Source of the DNA: Lytechinus variegatus
Taxonomy: Eukaryota; Echinodermata; Echinoidea; Temnopleuroida; Toxopneustidae
Reading direction: 5' to 3'
NCBI RefSeq assembly: GCF_018143015.1
Contig: NC_054750.1
Location: 3,763,501 to 3,827,500, forward strand
Length of the DNA: 64,000 nt
Positions 48,351 to 60,524 of this stretch are shown in pieces (position 1 is the first letter of the stretch; every line of letters starts with the position of its first letter). Under the pieces are notes generated by a model. It searched no databases. It was not told where the DNA came from and saw only the letters and a list, made by a program, of their open reading frames with translations. A program made the translations under genes and the position numbers.

Positions 48351-49665
48351 TCACATATTTCCAGGACATGAATAACCAGAAGCGGGGGAAAAACCATAGA
48401 GCACCACGGATACCTTGGCACCACCTGCGTCTAAACTGTTGCGATCACCCTGTAGCTGTTTCCGCAAGACGCACAACTCTGAATGTGCAACTGGCGCGGA
48501 CCATTCAGAGGGCTCCAGATGATTACCATTCAGAGTGATGTTCGATGTTGCTGCACATGGAGCAACGACGTTGGCAAAGCTGGTGGTTGTGTTTCGATGT
48601 CGGAGATTAAAGACGGGCAATGGGAAAGATCTGCGCAGGGATTGGTCGTGTTCGGCGGGTGCATCTACGCTTGGAACAATCGTTAAACTGGGAAGCGAGT
48701 AGCCTGAGCTGTGAGTGAGATTGCGTGAGTTCGGAACTTGGTAGACTAAAACTGGCTGATTCGAAGTGATGAGAGTGTGGGAACTTCTTGTACCACCCTG
48801 GTAGAGTCTGTATGTGTGACCTGGTGGGATCTGAACCTCATCCTCACCGTTATCGATTCTGAGCTTCGTTTGCTTACGGGAAGCCAAAACGTAGGTCGAT
48901 ACCTCCCCTCCGCCGTAACCGAGCCAAGCTGAGGCAACAAAACGATGCCCCCATCGTTCTACAGGGGGGGTAGATGCTCAAGCTTATGTCCGCAACGTGA
49001 GTCGTTTTCGTCGTAATGGTCAGGGTAATAAGAATGCCCGCAAGTGGCACCCGACAAGACAGATATTGGATTACTTGCAACAATGTGGGTTCCTGTTTGA
49101 TCTTCAACGGACATAAAGAAAAGTGCCTGGTGACGTCTGATCTTGAAACCCACGCGTGTGCCACCATAATGAACATGATTCCTGAACCATAGACTCCCTT
49201 TCAAGTCCAGGTTGACGAAAGTATCATCGTAGATGCCGATGATGACGAAGATTGTATTTTTATATGACGTCACAAGGCGATATTGTTGCCCCATCATTGG
49301 AGTCGGGAGAGCGAGGAAGGCATCGGAACGTTCATCGCTGAATGCATCGTTAAGTCCATACACCAAGACCTGGCCTTGTGTTCTCACTTCCACGGGGTGT
49401 GCGGACTCAGAACGGGTATTGTAGAGGACAACCGTGGTTAGCAGCTCAATCTCGATGCTTGGTGTGCCGACGGGGATAACAAAACTGAAAGAGTACGAGC
49501 CCGCGTCGATTTGACCACGTATTTGTCTTTCATCATCTGCGGTGGAAGCACGGTGAATGAACAACTTTGGGCCTCTTCGGTTCCCTCTGAAATAGGCAGC
49601 AAAGGCAACGAAAAACTCACTTCCGACTGCAGAAGTTGGAAAAGTTCTTTCAGCTGGACGTGTAT
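48351..49665 (-). CDS. IgGFc-binding (FCGBP-type) module protein, gene 3, exon 3 (second module; one-base frame break)
   Basis: The acceptor TATCCACAG leads into a phase-1 exon encoding the second module and the stop. Motifs are EFFVAFAAYF, VLVYGLNDA, DAFLALPTP, GTHIVASNPISVLSG, CGHKLEHLPP and then WGHRFVASAWLGYGGG in the next frame. The frame changes at seven G on the plus strand (48964-48970): the exon is 1315 nt, and one more base there would give an intact frame of 438 codons to TGA at 48353-48351. With it the protein would be 936 aa. The remaining sequence on both sides of the break is clean and conserved, which fits a sequencing or assembly error or a recent null allele better than an old pseudogene. 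The C-terminus (LYGFSPASGYSCPGNM) aligns with the end of module 1. ATTAAA on minus at 48255-48250 is a possible poly(A) signal. Confidence 0.85.
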
Positions 49666-50141
49666 CTGTGGATAGTATAATAAATGAAAGAGATCCAATT
49701 GGATAAATTTTAGTTCAACCATTGAACAAAACCTATCGCGATTCAAACATTGCAACATAATCATACTTGATAACCTCTATAATAACCTAGATAGTGTTAG
49801 TTGAATAATGATGCAGTGGCCATCCTCGAAATCTAAATATATCAATACCAAGAATAAATATAGCCACAATCATCGATCGATGGAATATTTTGAGGTAAAA
49901 AAATGTTTTCCACATTTATGAGAAACAGCTGTAATACCGATCTGCAGATATGTCAAGACAGAGGAATCAACCCTTGGTTTACATGCTGTCCTATGAATTG
50001 TGTTACGTAACAATTCGTTACAAAGCTTGCAATTCTCACAATCATATATAAACAAACTACTGAATCGGGTTATTTCATTTTGTAAGGGATTTTTCAAATA
50101 GTGCTTTAAGGTAAAATCACTGATAATTTAAGAAAACTCAC
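49666..50141 (-). other. Gene 3 intron 2 (476 nt)
   Basis: A short phase-1 intron between the two IgGFc-binding modules, GTGAGT...CCACAG on the minus strand. No repeat is seen in it. Confidence 0.8.
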
Positions 50142-51512
50142 TTTTTGACCTATCAAGTCCAAGAGGAAAACCATATCCCCCGTTCGTCCCATGCCCAAAC
50201 AAGAAGGCAGATAGGAAGCAAGCCGACGAAGCTTGATCTGGAGTCGCGGTCAGATGATAACTTCCCGGTGTCACCCGGAACTGATTCCAGCACACCTGAT
50301 CAGTGATGGCTGCGAAACCCTCCGTGATCACTTCGGTCTGACCAGGATTTTCCCAAGTCAGACGTCTGAAACATGCGCAATCGTACATGACACTGAGAAG
50401 ATGAGATATCTCAGCGTTGCCTCTTTTTTCCGTTGCGTTTACGGTGCTGAAGATGACATCATTAGCAGGTTGAGCCAGCGGTGGGATAGTCACCATGGTA
50501 GGGGATATCTTCTTGCATCGTTCACACGCACCGTGGTAAAGAACGAATGCTACTACCAGGACTGGTTTCGTAGCGGTTATGTGAATGGTTTCGCTACCGG
50601 AAATCACAAAGTCGGGATCGTTACCTACACGGTCCTTATCCGTACCGTACACGATATGGGTGTCGTCCTCAGCTGGTATAATCTTGATCCTGGTTATGAC
50701 GTCGTCAACCGGTTCCGTCTGGTCTCTGCTTCGACGTGTGCTCGGTCCGCCATTGAGGGTTCGATAAATGAAATGTTGTCCCCAATCGTTCTTGCGTGGA
50801 AGCTGTTCCACCAAGTGCCCGCAACTGCTTTTAACTTTCTTCCTTAGCTTCATCGTGCCACAGTCAACACCAGACATGAATCCAACAGGCGACGTTGAAT
50901 GAACCCTTGTTCCCGTTAGATCACTCGAACTCTTTATCTGTAGGACTTGGTATGGGTCTAAGGTTACGTTGAAGGTTTCCCTAGGTTGGTAGGTCACGTT
51001 CCCATATGTTATTGTTGCAATTGCATCAATGGTAACCGAACACGTTTCAACTCCGACAACAGCAAACGTCGAATGCCTTCTTGTATTGTCCTTCTTTTGC
51101 TCTAGTGCCACAACAGTGTAATCACTTCCGGTTGAGGTTGAATCAGGAATAGGAAGCGCCAGGAACCCCTCGGTTTTCGCGTGACGACCCTCCTCTGCGA
51201 TCCCATAGACGATGACGTCCTCACTGGCTTCGACTTGGACACCATTGTCATGCAATCCTAGCCCGTGAGCTATGGCAGATGGAGGAAGCTGAACATTGAC
51301 CTGTGACCCGGCAGCAATAGAGACCGATTCAGAGAACCCCAGAAGAGGCATGGATACGTTGACCTGTATGTTTTGTGAACCATCGGGAAGTGCAGTAATG
51401 GTCAGCTTTGGCCCTTGATCCACTTCTGTATGTTGCTTTAGACCGTTGTCCATGAAAGCGAATGCGAATCTACGACCCTTTGTTTGGAGCTGATGCTGAA
51501 AGCGAACATCAT
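50142..51512 (-). CDS. IgGFc-binding (FCGBP-type) module protein, gene 3, exon 2 (first module)
   Basis: A single 1371-nt exon, phase 1 at both ends, encodes one complete IgGFc-binding N-terminal module of about 457 residues. Diagnostic motifs in order are RRFAFAFMDN, VIVYGIAEE, TEGFLALPIP, GTRVHSTSPVGFMSG, CGHLVEQLP and WGQHFIYRTLN; the module ends GGYGFPLGL. In FCGBP these correspond to the AF-x-N opening, the FLALP strand and the CDHLVEQ-P-x-x-x-WG block. The acceptor is TTTTTTTCAG before 51512 and the donor is AAAAA|GTGAGT after 50142. The protein is probably secreted and extracellular; in echinoderms such proteins are linked to mucus and immunity by family knowledge, but nothing here shows a ligand. 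Confidence 0.88.
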
Positions 51513-53208
51513 CTGAAAAAAATACCGCACACACTAAAAACTGGAAATGGAAATTCAATGATTAACCAGTGCATATAACAGATTTTTATGTATGGCTATT
51601 AAGCACTGTCTGTAATAAAAGTGTAGTTTAGTTATAATTAGATAGCACGTTCTGAAAACAAAATGGAGGACCGAAAACCTGGAGGTATTGGTGTATCTTA
51701 CTCAAAGGCGCACATGGATACTGCTCTACAAACATCTGTCGTCGTGTTTATAGCGTTTAAACCACCTCATCCAGCTTTTTACGCCGTTAGCCGTTTTGGT
51801 TGTTCTTCAGATTAAACTTTCACTTGATCCTGTCTTTTTATTTTTCTTATTCATTATTTTACTGTTGCCCTTTTCACCCTACCCCTGAAAGGAGATCCGC
51901 CACAGACTGGAGGGGAACCGAATGCAACTTGCAGTATTAATCGACTCAATAAACTGTTTATAAATATGTCATGATAAAAGGATCAATATTTATAATGTAC
52001 TTTGCCCCTAACCTAACAATGGAATTTTCGGTAGATCTATGGCCCCATCTTACAAAGAGTTTCGACTGATCCAATCAATCACAACTATGGACAGCCAGCA
52101 ACGTCAACATCTATTATCTATGTTTGTTCAAAATATTTTTCAACTATTATGTATTTTTCATGCATTCGTTGTTTTCTTGAAAATTCACTGCGCTTCTCTT
52201 TGTTTACAAAGGACATGCGAATTTCCTGTAAAAAAATTATGACACTGATGGATTTCCACAGAGTTACGATTGATTGGATCAATCGTAACTCTTTATAAGA
52301 CGGGGCCCTGGAATCGCCCAACTAATCATTGGAATATTTTTATAGTGGTGAAATGGATAATTACTCCTTATTCATTTCTTTTTAAAATCACAGGTAAACT
52401 TTAAAGTAATATAAGCAATGATAAGGGAAAGCCTACGCAACGGTTATGAGCAGCATTCCGAAAGATAAGTTCGTCATTTGCAATTAAGAATTAAAAAAAG
52501 TATGGAAAGAAATGTATGCGGAGGGTTCCTCATTATAATAGACCTACAAATAGGCTGCTTTATAACTCGAAATTTGAAGAGGGGAACGTCCATCCGGATA
52601 GCTACCACACCGTGCGAACATGGATACCTATGTACTGGTGATTAGCGCGTAAATAGGATGTATGGACACGTCATGTTGTAGTGACAATCAATAGTAATAA
52701 TATTACAGATCGGACTCAATCTTATTTCATTTGATACCGTGTTAACACGACTTAAACAGAATAATATACATCAAGGCAAAAGTACGTATACCGTCCCATA
52801 TTTTTTAAGCAAAGAATTTTTTAAGGTGTTTTTTTTTAATTATAATTAAGAAAATATTTCGGGGCAGAAGTCTAGTGTTATTTCAAAATCACACCACTCT
52901 CGTAGACGGGCTTGTAGGTTAGTAATATTATTTTCGGTTACGTAAATCCACCAATGGGGATTGGCCATTCGGGGGCGTTTTCGTTAGAAAATTATCTGGA
53001 TTGCATAGAGCACTGACATTTTACTTGCTGACACTCGGGTTAACAGCTTTGACCAACTCGTCACCCTACCCCCTGATCTAATGGAGTACTTGGACAACTA
53101 CCACCGATAGGTTTTTCTAACCACTATCACAGATTTAGTACTTTATATTCCTTGATATGGTACGGATGTGTAGGCTACGGTCATGGCAATTTGACAATTT
53201 TATCTCAC
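51513..53208 (-). other. Gene 3 intron 1 (1.7 kb)
   Basis: The intron contains one complete copy of the GGCCCCGTCTTAC-type MITE (52041-52307). The rest is AT-rich and featureless. Confidence 0.75.
52041..52307. mobile_element. MITE family C, complete copy
   Basis: 267 bp with ends GGCCCCATCTTACAAAGAG and CTTTATAAGACGGGGCC. The arms extend over GATTGATC-x-AATC words. In gene 3 intron 1. Confidence 0.75.
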
Positions 53209-53332
53209 CTTGTATACTTGGATCGGACAGTGCGCTCACAGTAGGCACGACAAAGATCACGTTGACCACGAAACACGAGCAGATGAGGACACTCCACGAT
53301 GTCATCGACGCCATCATCATCATGATCGTCAT
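53209..53332 (-). CDS. IgGFc-binding (FCGBP-type) module protein, gene 3, exon 1 (signal peptide)
   Basis: The exon encodes 41 residues plus one base. The ATG at 53332 is chosen: the frame is open to 53389, but that upstream codon is TTG. The Met-rich n-region (MTIMMMMASM) is followed by a hydrophobic core (SVLICSCFVVNVIFVV) and an Ala-containing cleavage region (TVSALS). ATG 53305 would give a more standard signal peptide. The donor is ACAAG|GTGAGA (exon end 53209), phase 1, matching the acceptor at 51512. The join gives SDPSIQ-D-DVRFQHQL. Confidence 0.75.
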
Positions 53333-54249
53333 CTCTCTCAACCACCGGGCCTTTCTAGCTGACCAGGTTGACTGCAGGAAACCCACCAAAAATCATCCGT
53401 TTTTATGCAATTTATTTTACTTTTAAAGCAATGGACTGGTGACCTCCCAGTTAAACCATACTCATTTTTAGGGCGGAATTAAAACTAGCCTTGGTGTAAG
53501 ATAGCAAGTTTAACAGCGGGGAAGCATACCGCTGATGTTGTTTCGGGTGTAAAATTTCGTGTCACGGTCATTTAAAGGAGGGATCCGGTATCCGGATCTT
53601 TGTTATGATTTAGAGAAAATAAAGTGAAATGGTAACTTTCGTTTTTCGTTGAAATGTATATGGAAATGAGTGTTATCAGTAATTGTTTCCCGGCTTCCTC
53701 TGAACTTGAATACAGTGAGAAAGTTTGAGCGACGTCATAAGAGGTGCTGAAAAGTTCGCCAAAGGGGGGGGGGGGGGCAAAGGTTTAACACTAAAAGGGT
53801 TTGGATTTATGATACCAGAATGTTGCAACTTTTAATATACATTAGACTGACCTTAGTAGAAAATATATTATCTTAAAATGCTTTATTATGGAATTGGAAA
53901 AATACGAATGACAATTACATTCTCTAAAAGAACAAATGATCTCTTTTATTATTTCTTTGTTCTGTCCAACAAAAGCAAATGCATACTATGCCCTAAAAAA
54001 TCAACGTAAAACTAAAATATGAACAGAAATAGAAACTGAGAGCGGAGAGACCATGTGAAGTAAGAGAGATAGAGCATGGACAGGATGGAGCTACTTCCCC
54101 ATGGATACAGGTACTCTGTAGATGTGGATTGAATGGAAGAGAGATAGAGAAAGAGCTTAAGAGAGTGAAACAGATACATAGAGAGAGAGAAAGAGAAGGG
54201 GAGGGGGGGGGGAGGAAAAGAGAAAGAGTGTAGGGGAGGGATTGAAATT
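53333..54249. other. Gene 3 upstream region
   Basis: Contains a G run (53765-53777) and GA-rich DNA (54170-54240). No promoter motif is certain. Confidence 0.4.
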
Positions 54250-54830
54250 TGAAGGGATGGTCCGGGCTGAAAATATTCATAGCTTAATAAATGGAGTCGA
54301 ATTCACTAAGCAAAATGCCGAAAATTTCAGCAAAATCGGATAACAAATAACACAGTTATTGAATTTGCAATATTTTGTGAAAACAGTCGTCATGAATATT
54401 CATTAGGTGGGCTGATGATGTCACATCTCCACTTGTTCTTTTGTATTTTATTATATGAAATTAGGTTTATTAATTTTTTTTCCTCCAAGAACTAGAAAAA
54501 TTGGATTGACAAATGATTTAGTGCAGTAGATATTTATTGCTGCAACTTACTCCATTATAAGGGAGACATATCATTCACACAAGTATGAAATAATGAAAAA
54601 AATATGATTTTATGTATATAACATAAGAAAACGGAAAGTGGGGATGTGACTTCATCAGCCTACCTAATGAATATTCATGACGACTGTTTTCACAAAATAT
54701 TGCTAAACTTTAAACTTCAATAACTTTATTTATGTTATACGATTTGGATGAAATTTTCGGCATTTTGCTTGGTGAATTCTACTCTATGTATTGAGATATA
54801 TAATATTTTCAGCCCGGGCCATCCCTTTAA
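54250..54830. mobile_element. Foldback MITE family E
   Basis: ~580 bp opening GAAGGGATGGTCCGGGCTG and closing CAGCCCGGGCCATCCCTTTAA. The long arms include GTCGTCATGAATATTCATTA and its complement. Same foldback layout as family A but a different sequence; the termini share TTAAAGG-like bases. Confidence 0.75.
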
Positions 54831-54962
54831 GGAAAGTGGGGAGAGAAAAGACCGAGAGAGAGAGAGAGAGAAAGGGCAAGATAACTTCTAGACAAATAGA
54901 GAGACGGCAAGGGAGAGAGGGAGGGGCGGATGTATCGCTTACCAGCGCGGACATCCGAAAAG

Positions 54963-55094
54963 ATAATAAAACCAGGGGGTGTTTCATAAAAGTTGTCGAC
55001 ACCGACTATGTTGTCAGTGCTGACAATTTCAGTGAAATCCTTGGTTTTGATTGGCCGAGAGGCACTGGCCTCTGACCGTTACTATGGTAACTGT
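54963..55094. repeat. GTTTCATAAA-family repeat
   Basis: Begins GGGGGTGTTTCATAAAAGTTG, includes TTGGTTTTGATTGGCCGAGA and TTACTATGGTAACTGTCGG. Related in layout to the segments at 10240, 14400 and 60525. Confidence 0.45.
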
Positions 55095-55375
55095 CGGACA
55101 GGGCACTGGGAACGATTTTTTTTCACTGTGGATGGGGATGTAAATTTGAAAAGCAAAAAAAAAAAAGAAAAAGAAAAGAAAAATACTAACAAAATAGAGG
55201 TTAAATTGGTCCCAATTAATTTGAAAAGCGGGGAAAAAAGAAAAGGGGGTTTCATTATGAAGTGAATGTCATTTTCGTTACATTTTTACACATCTCCCAG
55301 AATACTTGGTGGTGCTGCCTATGTAGAATAATACGCGCAGACCCCCAACACCCCCGTTTCACAAGGCCATGCTGT
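55095..55375 (+). repeat. Dispersed repeat family B, copy 3
   Basis: Has the front half CTGGGAACGATTTTTTTTC with an A/G-rich tract and the back half GGTGCTGCCTATG...ACGCGCAGACCCCC. It joins directly to the preceding GTTTCATAAA repeat. Confidence 0.55.
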
Positions 55376-55514
55376 CAGAGAAAGTCAACCTGTCATTGTT
55401 GCCAACTTTCATGAAACCCGGAGCAGAGCACGGCGGTGCTAAAGAAACATCACACGATCTCATCTCTTGTATGTCATGCTGTTGGTGTCTCAATCCCTCC
55501 TCAGTCCATTATAG

Positions 55515-57166
55515 TGAACGGTCAAGTCCATCCCATGAAAATGTTGATTTGAATTCATTCGAAAAGGAAACAAGCAAAACAATGAAAGATTCATCAAAAT
55601 CGAATATAAAAAAATGACTGTTATGAGATTTTTAAGTTTTGCTTGTTTTTCACAAACAATTATTTATATGCATAGCTCAGTGACATGCAAATTAGCGATT
55701 CGATGATGTCCCTCACTCACTATTTCTTTTATTTCTATTGTTTGAATTATACACTATTTCAATTTTTAGAGATTCGACAATAAGGACAAACTCGACTATA
55801 CCATAAAATGTTAAAACAATGGTAATACCTCATATTCAGGGAGAAATTAAATTTTATTCACAGGACAATGAAGAAATATTAGGATTACATATTTCACATA
55901 ATAAAATACCCCAGTAAAATACAAAATAAAAAAAGTGATTGGGCGACGTCATCAGTCCCCTCATTTGCTTACCGACCAGGGTGTGCATAAAACGTTTTTA
56001 TTTTACACCGTCGATTTTGATGAAATTTTCAGTGTTATGCTTGTTGGATTTTCCTCTTTTTATTCAAATCAACGTTTAGTTGTGCATGTTGGGCAGGCCC
56101 GGATCCAGGAGGGGGCCAAGCCGACCCCGGCCCCACATTTTCTGACAACCTGCAGAAACATGTGTACTCTTTACCTTGATAGAAATTACGAAAAACAGAA
56201 AGAAAAGTAAGAAAGAGGTATTTTACCCATGATAGGTAATTTACAGCCTCGTAACGACCGGCCCGACCCCGAAAGGAAAAAAAAAAAAGGTGAGGGGAAG
56301 AATTGGAAAATAGACTTTATATAAAAATTTTCGCTCGCGCTTCGCGCTCGCATTGCCTGTCTAATGATTCCCATTCAAGAGGGTTAAATGACACTAATAT
56401 ATAACCAATATATATACAATATATCCAGTTCTGATATCAATTTGCACACAATGTTTTAGCTCGCACATCAAGCTTTCATTACTTTGTTTGATTTACACAA
56501 ATTGTTAATGTGTATCAAAATGTTCAGCTCGCGCTGCGCGCTCGCATTGTTTGATTTGTGAGATACCTATCCTCTTTGGAAATTCTTACCAAAATTTGTG
56601 AAAATGCTCCTTTATCATGTCAGTATATCGCGCTCGCATTTAATTGTTTGAGACACACAGCTTGTTTATTTAAATAAAAACGCGCTTAGACTTTTCATTT
56701 TTTTCAGGTCGGAATATCAGAAATTTGGAGCTCGCGCTTCGCACTCTCATTATTTAATTGGTGATACTTGTATCCTCTTCATTAATCACTAAAAACAGTC
56801 CTAATTGAGTCACTTTTCACGTTACTGTATGATAAAATTTCGGCTCGCGCTTCGCGCTCGCATTGTTTAGTTGGATACTTATCTTTGTTCATGATTATAA
56901 AAACTGCTCTGAATCTTCAGTTCTAAGGACATAAAATATCAAAGATTTTTAGCTCGCGCTCGCATTATGAATTAAGACCACATGAGATACCTTATATTGT
57001 TTATAGCAATAAAAACTAACTTATACTGAAACTTCAGTCTTTAGTTAGGACTACCCCCTGAAAAAAAAGCCAGATTGTAGCGGCCAATCGAGAAAAATGT
57101 TGATCAAAATATTTTTCGGCCCCCCTATTGGCGAAAGCTGGATCCGCCCCTGTTGGGTGGACTTGT
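55515..57166. mobile_element. Foldback MITE family A, copy 4, split by an insertion
   Basis: The body is 55515-56093. Its last bases (GTGGACTTGT) resume at 57158, after a 1059-bp inserted element. The left end is decayed (GAACGGTCAAGTCCAT). Confidence 0.7.
56094..57152. mobile_element. hAT-like non-autonomous element with internal tandem repeats
   Basis: TIRs are CAGGCCCGGATCCAG and CTGGATCCGCCCCTG (inverted, two mismatches). TTGGG is duplicated on each side (56089-56093 and 57153-57157), and one or two further bases match. The interior carries about seven tandem units of 100-130 bp, each centred on GCTCGCGCTTCGCGCTCGCA or a decayed form (about 56330, 56458, 56524, 56630, 56731, 56842, 56951). 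No coding capacity. The superfamily label is inferred from the ends; a 5-7-bp duplication is shorter than the usual hAT 8. Confidence 0.6.
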
Positions 57167-57169
57167 GCG

Positions 57170-58650
57170 CTTCGGTTCCGTCACAAGTGGATGTACTTTC
57201 TATTTCTTTCTACTGTAGCTCATTTGCCAGTGGAAGTTACTGAATTTCACTTAAAAATTCTGACTTCTCATTTCCGTTGTAAGGAAAGACTTTTTTTTAT
57301 CATCCGGCACGTCCGGGTTCGCTTTTCTCTAATTAAGTAAACAGAATATTGAAGAAAGACATCTGCATGATATTAATGATGAGTTCCTGACGTGTAAAAT
57401 TGTTTGTTATCACACATCGAGACCATCGAAGGCATGAAAGATCAGGAGGGGGAGGGGATATTGGGACAGGAATGATTTTACTGATACTACAAAAATTTGT
57501 TCATTTGATATGATGATACCTCTGAACTAGGCGTCGTAGAAGTATAATATACTTGAAATCAGGCGCCTAGACGGGGGGGGGGGGGGCGTGGGGCGGTCGT
57601 CCAAAAGCCCCCCCTCCCCCGAAAAATTTGAAAAGATAAAAGAATAAAAACCTAAGCAAGACCTTATTCATTTTGCGCTCCGCGCGGAAAAAATATCGAA
57701 ATTGCCTTTCCCCCTTTGTTTCCCGCACCAATTTCTACTCCGTTTTTCCCCTCCTCAGCAATGAGACGCGTGTATTTCTTGCCAGAAATATAGAAAAAGT
57801 ATACTTTGTGCAGGTGTAATGAAAAACATATTTTTTTAAAAATTGCATTTACACAGACTTCTGGTCGGAGCGGGTAAACACTACCGCCACTCCTCGAGCC
57901 CAGATATTTCTTCCACTTTTCAGCGAACAATTTTGGCAAATATCTGAACAAAGGGGCGGGCATAAAATTTGTGTCGTGCTGTAGGCCTATGCAAAAGTAT
58001 ATTCGGTGAAACTTTATACCATATATCTGCTCACCCATCTCCTGTCTTATTTTGCACCATTAATCTGACATTTTGAATATCACTCAAGTTTCTTAATCAT
58101 AAAAGGATAAGCGCTTAATATGAGCGAAAGTACACATTATAATGCACGGTGGTTTCCGTGATTCGCATGCAGGCAGGGGAAAGGAAAAAAAACAACCCTT
58201 TACTCGAATAATCCGTTTTCCAGTTTGAGCTATTTTTTCATCGTAAATCGATTTTTAGAATTTAAGAAAAAAAGTCAAATGAATAAGAGCGGTTACATTT
58301 TCTTTAAAAAAAAAGAAGAAATTTCAGAGCTTCGGCGCTCTTCGCAGGAAGGACTAACTCCCCCCTGCATGCATCCCCGTCTTCTACTCTAGTTTGCGAG
58401 TTAAAAATAATTCATGTTGGAAAATTTTTCTGTTCTCGAATTTGTCATAAAACGTTTTAGCTTCCGCGCATTGCACTTGAAAAGAATCATTTCACATTCC
58501 TCAGTCTTTTCCAATTTTAGGCGCTGATGCTAGTAATTTCTTTCGAAAACAAGTTTTTTTTATTCATAGCAAGTCAATATTATTCAAGCTGATAAGGTTC
58601 CATGGTTATAGAGACGTCTCCTCTTGATTTGAATTTGAGGAGTCATCGAA
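57170..58650. other. Intergenic; possible decayed TIR element
   Basis: From CAGGCGCCTAGACGGGG (57560) to AGGCGCTGATG (about 58518-58528) the ends are roughly inverted, and CGCTCCGCGCGG-like words occur inside, suggesting another relative of the elements at 56094 and 61167. Low certainty. Confidence 0.3.
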
Positions 58651-58654
58651 AATG

Positions 58655-59045
58655 GGAGGAGAAGAAGAAGGAAGAAAAAGAAAGAAGAAAAAGAGGAAGA
58701 AGAAGAAGAAGAAGAAAGAAGAAAAGAAAGAAGAAAAAGAGGAATAATAATAAGAAGAAGAAGGTGAAGAAGGTGTAGGAGAAGAAGAAGGAGGAGGAAA
58801 AGAAGAAGAAGGTGAAGAAGAAGAATAAGAAGAAGTAGAAGAAGGAGGAGGAGAAGAAGAAGAAAGTGAAGAAGAAGAAGAAGAAGGAAGAGGAGAAGAA
58901 GAAGAGGGAGAAGAAGAAGAATAAGAAGAAGTAGAAGAAGAAGGAGGAGGAGAAGAAGGAAAATAAGAAGAAGTAGAAGAAGGAGAAGGGGAAGAAGAAG
59001 GAGAAGAAGGAGGAGGAGGAGGAGGAGAAGAGAAGAGAAGAGAAA
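58655..59045. repeat. GAA/GGA triplet microsatellite
   Basis: A ~390-bp purine array, AAG/AGG units with few interruptions. The Leu- and Phe-rich minus-strand frames are artefacts. Confidence 0.95.
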
Positions 59046-60145
59046 GGACACTTCAGAGAACTAGGAAAGCGATGAGAGAACAGAGAGAGCAAGGGGTGGG
59101 AGGACCACGGGCTTCGGGATGATATAATTAAACAAAAGGGAGGAAATTACCTATGACTTTGAATAACAATTAACAGCAAATACCACTTTTGACAAACAAA
59201 AAATATAGAGACGAAATATGAAAGCATATCGGCAAACATGACATTCACAGGAAGAGAATGTCACCCCAAGGACATCATTCAACGAACACCTCATCTCGTT
59301 GTCCCCTTCTTCAATCATTCAATTTGATTCGAGACGACGCTTTATTGTCTATCGCCCTTATTATCGGCAACTGAAGTGTCGCAACTAATTCTCCACTTGC
59401 ATCCTGAAACAATTTCCACGAACACGTGGAACAGAAATCATACAGGACACGAGTATTATGATATTCTTTTTGCACATCCTGTGATTAAAACGATAATTGA
59501 ACTCGAAAAAAAAAACGGTTTGGACAAACAAATAAAATGCAAGAGAGGTTGAAGAGGGAAAAAATACAGCACTGGCTGCACGTGTGCCCGACTTCTTAAT
59601 TTTGAGATTTCGCGAAGCAATCGAGTTAGCCTATTTTTCTTTAATTTACAACTTAAAGATATATACGACAATGGGGAATTAGGTCAACGAATTTGATTTT
59701 TCAATAACGCGAACATTACTCTAAAATATTAAAGAACAGTAAAAACAAAAACAAAAAAACAACAAAAAATGAATGTTTTGTACAAGTTTACAAATTCATT
59801 TCAGAATTAGAGGAGTTGGGGATGTCTGCACGCCAGAGATACACAGCAGTAAGAACAGTAGCCTTAAAGTGATCATGGCAAAATGATAAAAACAATGCTT
59901 CAAGCGAACATGCATTTTTGCAAATGTCTGGTTACCAACACTCACTCCCTTTAATTAAGAGAGACAGATCCGTCAAAGAAAATCTTGTTTTCAATAAAAA
60001 GTCAATCATATAATGGATAACTTCTGGTTGTAATTAATTGCTCTGTGAGTAGTCGACATCAATCTTGAGAAAGGAGCGTGATGTGAAGGCGATTCTCGCA
60101 TTCTTCACTGCCCAAAAACAGGATTTATGCAGTTATATTAATAAC
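59046..60145. other. Intergenic, no feature seen
   Basis: AT-rich sequence with short A runs. No coding or repeat structure stands out. Confidence 0.4.
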
Positions 60146-60149
60146 TATA

Positions 60150-60215
60150 CATAATAGCTCATTGGTTGAGCGCCCGCCTTATGGACGGGAGGTCGTGAGT
60201 ATTACCAAAGACTTG
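60150..60215 (+). mobile_element. tRNA-like SINE head, decayed
   Basis: TAGCTCATTGGTTGAGCG (60155-60172) is a good A box, and CGGGAGGTCGTGAGTATTACC is a damaged T-arm/B box at tRNA spacing. Not a functional tRNA. Confidence 0.5.
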
Positions 60216-60524
60216 AAAAATGGGACCTTCTGTCTTAATTTTCAACTTTTTTAGAATGGAGAAGGGTGATAACATGTTATGCATGGCCGCCTGATAAATA
60301 ATAGTTCAAGTAGCTACTCTGGTTTAAAAAATAATCATTTTCATCATAAAGTAACTTTCAACACATCCCGTTTAAACCCACACTCACCTGAATCAGCTCA
60401 ACAAAACTACAGAAACGTAAGATTTGATTTGGAATGCAATGATCAAATTTTGTTAAATGGGGCGGGGTATTGACACAACACAAGTGAGAAACTTAAACCA
60501 CTTGTGTGCCCTTTACTATTCTGA

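Noticed and set aside
48483-50847. Plus-strand frames up to 204 aa opposite gene 3
   Set aside because: Shadows of the GC-rich FCGBP exons; no motifs of their own.
56320-56970. CRISPR array
   Set aside because: Units are diverged, unevenly spaced and lie inside a TIR element in a eukaryotic genome.
58584-59092. Leu-rich and Phe-rich minus frames of about 150 aa
   Set aside because: GAA microsatellite translation, although it mimics a membrane protein.
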